The notes under the pieces: generated by a model
What the model was told of the DNA's origin: nothing
The model's input: the letters and a program-made list of their open reading frames with translations, nothing else
Databases searched by the model: none
In this document: positions 59,761 to 64,000 of the stretch, piece after piece
How positions within the stretch are numbered: position 1 is the first letter of the stretch
Layout of the letters: each line of letters starts with the position of its first letter
Origin: Serilophus lunatus
Taxonomy: Eukaryota; Chordata; Aves; Passeriformes; Eurylaimidae
DNA: 64,000 nucleotides
Reading direction: 5' to 3'
Assembly: GCA_013399895.1 (NCBI GenBank)
Contig: VXBA01004389.1
Location: forward strand, 620,001 to 684,000
Made by a program: the position numbers and the translations under genes

Positions 59761-60859
59761 AGCTTAGGTGTTACAATATGCAACACCCACAAGGACTTAG
59801 GCAGCAAATTATGTGAACATCTGTCATCCAAAACAGAGGCTCAAATATATTCTCAATAAGTGACAGTAAAATGTTATCAACTACAGGTATTAGAGCTTGT
59901 TCCACTATTTCACACGGGTTCATATTACAAAGGCTTACCCTGTAACGTTATCAATTTGCATCTTCTTTTATGTTCAAGACTAGTAATTATCAATCCACAC
60001 TAAAAAAAATAAAAATTCAGCTTTTAAAAATAAGGCACATTTGGAGCAGTAAATTTGTGGATCTTACAAAGAAATAAAAAAGGAACCACTCATTCTTCAG
60101 GTTAGGCACATGTATAGAGAGTTTGTTGAGATGACAGCAGAAAGAACCAAGCAAAGTTATTTCTATATTTGCTGATGTCTTTCTGTGCCTCAGCCAAGAG
60201 GCTTAAGAAAAATACCAGCCAAGCCACAGTCAGGGTCAGACTTCACAGACATGGTGTGCCCATTTACAAACATTGCTAACTATACTTCACTAATTTTTCC
60301 AGTTACTCAAGTTATTATAAAATATTCATTTATTACCTGTCCAATTTTTACCTAAAGAATGTAATTCTTTATACATGTAACACCATGCATCAAAATCAAT
60401 AATTCCATTATTAAATTAGACATGATTTTCAGTCATGTAATATTCTTAGCACAACATCTGTTTTGGTCATCTGTCTTATGTTGACAAGAAAAATGAAAGT
60501 GCTCTTTTAGATAATTTTCCTCCAATTACATTAGCATATAATGAATGCAATAAATACATCAGTTAGGCAATAATATTAAAAGTATTTTAAACCAATAAAA
60601 ATCCAAACCCTGAATATTCTGACATTAACAGTGTCTATCCAGTATAATCCTACCAGTGTATTCCTACTATTTATGAATGTGTGAGTGGAACAAATGAAAA
60701 GGCACTTAGTACAAAGGCTCAAGGATCAAGAATAACCCCATCTCAACTGCACCTTGTGCAGTTTAACGTGGACTAAGCTCACATACTAAGTCCACCTGTT
60801 GCCTCTCCTTGCTGCTCCCTTCCTGTAGGCATGAGGGCACAGCACTAGACTTCCCTCAC
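59761..60859. other. Gene-free AT-rich stretch
   Basis: Nothing beyond unique AT-rich sequence is seen. There is no gene, repeat family or notable structure. Confidence 0.5.
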
Positions 60860-61120
60860 TCAGATCATTTTATAAGCCATTTAAATCTGATTTCCTGTTT
60901 AAGTAATTATGGGAAGATGATAAAAATTTTCTTTGGTGCCTAATTTAAAATTTATTTCTGAAAGCTTAATTTTTCGGTACTATTTTTTTAATTGATTTAA
61001 TTTTTTTTCTAATTGAGCAAATTCAATTAGATTCTGGTCACTGGGAGTTTATTAAGCCTTTTCTCTGCTGAATTAAAGAACACATTCCTTTGAGATACTG
61101 GTATAAAAGTAGACTTATTT
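60860..61120. promoter_or_regulatory. Possible conserved enhancer with inverted homeodomain sites
   Basis: CTAATTGA (61009-61016) and TCAATTAG (61023-61030) are exact reverse complements with a 6-nt spacer. Within 150 bases upstream are AAGTAATTATGGG, CCTAATTTAAAATTTATT, GCTTAATT and TTAATTGATTTAAT. This is the densest TAAT cluster in the window and is not a simple repeat. An enhancer role is inference. Confidence 0.28.
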
Positions 61121-64000
61121 CAACAGCTCCTCTTTATAGTCAGAGCATAAGTACATATCATGTGTAAATAAATCCACAAGAACATCTAGTTGGCACTGAA
61201 GGGCAACACTGAAGACAAAATGAGTTTTTCAACAAATTCTAGTACAATTATAGAGTAAGATAGTCTGTGGTTGCTTTCAGCACAAAATAACGTGACACAG
61301 GCATAGTTACACAGCAAACACTATGAAGATTTCTTCTGGAGAAAAGTATAACCCATCTGTAAGCTGGAGCTACAGCTGGAGCTTCCATGACTACCAGGGA
61401 CAGGAAATACCTTGAGAATGGGGAAGGATAGACATGAGCCATTTCAACCAGCACAGTAGCTCAGGTGTCCACTTGGGTACAAGATGATGCAGAACATCAA
61501 GTTATTTCCTGACAGCATCACAGGGAAAAAGGCTGGTGCTGAGGAGCATGTTGCTGATGGCCTTTTACCACTATGGAAGCACAAGGCTCCTCTCTAAGGC
61601 AGCTGAACCAGGAAGAAAATTGCTTGTGATTTCCTCCCACAAAAAGCAGTGTCCTTTCGGAGAATAATTCAGCCTGGAATCTCTGGTCATCTTTGATAGG
61701 GGAGCACATCCCAACACAGGCAGCTGAGATAGCTTCTTGAAATTTGAGATTAACCCAGGCTCTGCTGTGCCCATGGCTATGGGCTAGTCAAATACAGAGG
61801 GGTTTGGAAGGAAGGGGGATGTTAAACACTGTTTTCCAAGGATTCTATTTTCTTCCCAGTCCTCCCACAATCTTTAAGTTTCTTTCAGATGATTTCTGAT
61901 CTGTGACAGCTTGGCCAGCTCGTGAATTCTCAAAGTATTCTCAAGTATTTTATCTACATTCTGTCCACATGAAAGAGTCCCTCTCTCTTACAAAGCTTCA
62001 ATCATTTGGTTGAGCTCTGTTCTGAGATTAACGAGTGCTGGTACTTACAAGTGTCAATACTCAGCAACATCTTCGAGGTCTAAAATAAATTTGAAAAAGA
62101 GCACACTCTAACCAGGGATAGCCCAAACAATTTTTCATTCCTCCCACACTACTTTTTTCAAGACACTAGCAGAACATGCCTTACCTCTTAAATCATATTT
62201 GGCTATCACAGAAGTCTGGGGATTGGACTAAGAGAGTTGTTGATGCCCCAGGCAGGTCTCTGCCTCACACAGCCCCCACTCCTTGACACAGCCTGAGAAA
62301 ATCCACATGCTGCCTTCTTTACCTATGTTTCCACTCACTATCAAATCAAGCAAGAGAGGAGTTTTCTTTCTGGGCTCTTTGTCCTAAGCCTATTTATCAA
62401 GGCTGTAATGCTTGTTATTAGTGCTTAGCAATGAAATAACTCCTCATGCAAAAATTAAATCTAAGAAAAATAAGAAAAAGATATTTTTTGTTTGACCTGT
62501 TGGCAAGAAAAATTAATCTGAAGCAATCTGTCTTTTACTCTTGCCTGTAAAATAAGAAATAATAAAGTGATATTCTCCTAAGCAGGCCTCCAAGGCTTCA
62601 AATTGACTACCCCAAAAGGGAAACAGCAAAATATAATGTATTTTCGTAGTTGTGATGAATTACACATTTGCAAAGGATAAATTTTGCTAGTCTGAAAAAG
62701 CCAGAAACATCTTCTGAATAATCATTTATTATATTAACTACCTATTATCAGCTGTTTGTTTCCTGAGAGTTCTCATATAACACTCTCCTCTCTTTCATAT
62801 TGCATCTTTTTCATCTGACATGCTGTAAAAAGTTGCCAAAAAATACTAACATTCTCCACAGATTCTTCCTGATAATGATAACTAGACCTAACACCTGCAA
62901 CTCTAACCTTCTGATATGAGATAGGAAAAAAAGACATTACTCTGGCAATTTATGTCATGACCTTATTTGGTAGATTCTCAACACCTTTGCCTACATTATA
63001 GCAAAAGTATAGGTTCAGGTGTTGTTGTGACCTGAAGAGAATTAATGAATTAAGTTAAATGTTTGCCAATATTAGAAACTAAAAGAAATTAAAAAGTTAA
63101 TTGCAAACTACTTTCATATATTTTTAATTATCATGGCCACATAAAATTAATTCTAAACAAATTAAACCAAAATGTAGACATGACTTATTCAAGCAACCTC
63201 ACTGTTGGATACAAACTGTGTGATTATAGAAAAATAATAAAAAAAAATCACATCTGAAAAGCATGATCAGAAAACTATGTTGAGAATAATTGATGAAAAA
63301 CACTTGGAAGCCACATCTGGAAAGCATTATCAGGAAGCTTTCTTAAGGGAAAAAAAATTAGGAGACTCTTGTGTTTTCTAAGAGAAAAATCAGCCACTGT
63401 AAAAAAGGGGTCAAGCCACTTGTGTACACATAGAATGAACTTCTTAAAGCTGCATAAAACAGCTTAAGCAGAGATGTCTGTAGACTGTCAGGAAAGAGAC
63501 AAACACACCAAACCAATATATCAAAAAAGCCACCTACAGACACACAAAAAACCCAACCAAATATTAGTTGCATGATGATCAGTGCTTGAGAATAAGAAAC
63601 AGAAACCTGATCACTGGTATCCTGTGATGTTAAGTATTTCAGCATTATCACAGCAAGTAAAACATACTACAATTCTTGTTTATGGTCCACTCTCACCCTC
63701 ATCACCATGTAGTAATGTGGATACAAGAACATTTGTGTAGGGAGGAAGAGTGGGCAAAAGGGAAAAGTAGAATAATGAATATGGCCTTTGAGACAGTCAT
63801 TCCACTAACAGATAAGATTCCCAATGAAGAAAAATACTTTAAAATGAAGTTTACGGGTAATTTGAGATCCTGTGAATGTTATGATTGTGTAGTTAATGTC
63901 ACTTTCCAGAAGGAAAGTGATAATTCTCATTTACAAGAATTTCTATACAAACTCCACAAGTGCTCAATTCCTCACATCTTTGAAATATAAATATATCAAA
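61121..64000. other. Gene-free final stretch
   Basis: No gene is recognised. A GC-richer patch at about 61370-61780 carries overlapping short minus-strand frames without a domain. A 104-codon plus frame (TTG start at 63676, first ATG 63682) near the window end has mixed composition but no family I know. It may be chance. Confidence 0.45.
63249..63339 (+). repeat. 28-bp repeat pair, period 63
   Basis: CACATCTGAAAAGCATGATC... (63249-63276) and CACATCTGGAAAGCATTATC... (63312-63339) match at 24 of 28 positions. The spacer sequence is not clearly duplicated, so this may be an eroded 63-bp tandem duplication. Confidence 0.75.

Noticed and set aside
63676..63990. 104-codon plus frame near the window end
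   Set aside because: It starts at TTG (first ATG 63682), has no recognised domain or splice context, and its length is within chance expectation. It is noted only in the segment description.
1..64000. CRISPR arrays, operons, prophage or bacterial mobile systems
   Set aside because: Composition, absence of long coding frames and the CR1 elements show vertebrate DNA. No regularly spaced repeats with unique spacers were found.

Overview
The window looks like vertebrate nuclear DNA, most likely from a bird. It is AT-rich, poor in CpG, carries no recognisable intact protein-coding gene, and its only identifiable interspersed repeats are CR1 (chicken repeat 1) LINE remnants. Repeat content otherwise looks low, with no mammal-type SINEs. 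The bird assignment rests on CR1 type, low repeat load and base composition. A turtle or crocodilian is less likely but not excluded, and the species and neighbouring genes cannot be named from the sequence.

Layout. Five CR1 remnants anchor the annotation: 8034-8130 (minus), 20757-20925 (minus, with its terminal short repeat), 27415-27690 (plus, a decayed reverse-transcriptase piece), 31480-32260 (plus, an older CR1 type running from the RT active-site region into the 3' part) and 59340-59760 (minus). A sixth, doubtful one lies at 56520-56660. Between them is unique AT-rich DNA with homopolymers, a few microsatellites ((ATCC)n at 44123-44158, a GAT run at 31505-31519) and several small tandem duplications (30 bp x2 at 9477-9536; 33 bp x2 at 41855-41920; a 63-bp-period pair at 63249-63339).

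Coding potential. The longest open frames (144 and 136 codons) are about what chance gives in 64 kb of DNA with this composition, and none shows a domain I know. What remains is a set of acceptor-donor pairs that could bound exons. On the plus strand they are 13578-13617, 34250-34456 (207 nt, fully open, the best coding-like case), 40043-40096, 41264-41377, 44042-44100, 44206-44259 and 58729-58841. On the minus strand they are 2819-2958 and a 15-nt candidate at 7423-7437. All are low confidence. The plus-strand run between 34 and 44 kb could mark an unannotated long non-coding or small-protein transcript.

Regulatory potential. Several short, relatively complex patches have dense homeodomain, forkhead, TCF/LEF or IRF-like motifs, often as perfect inverted repeats (5492-5526, 36792-36810, 49390-49410, 55267-55284, 61009-61030). 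Such clusters in a gene-free stretch would suit conserved non-coding enhancers in a gene desert or a very long intron. That is inference, because no alignment was available.
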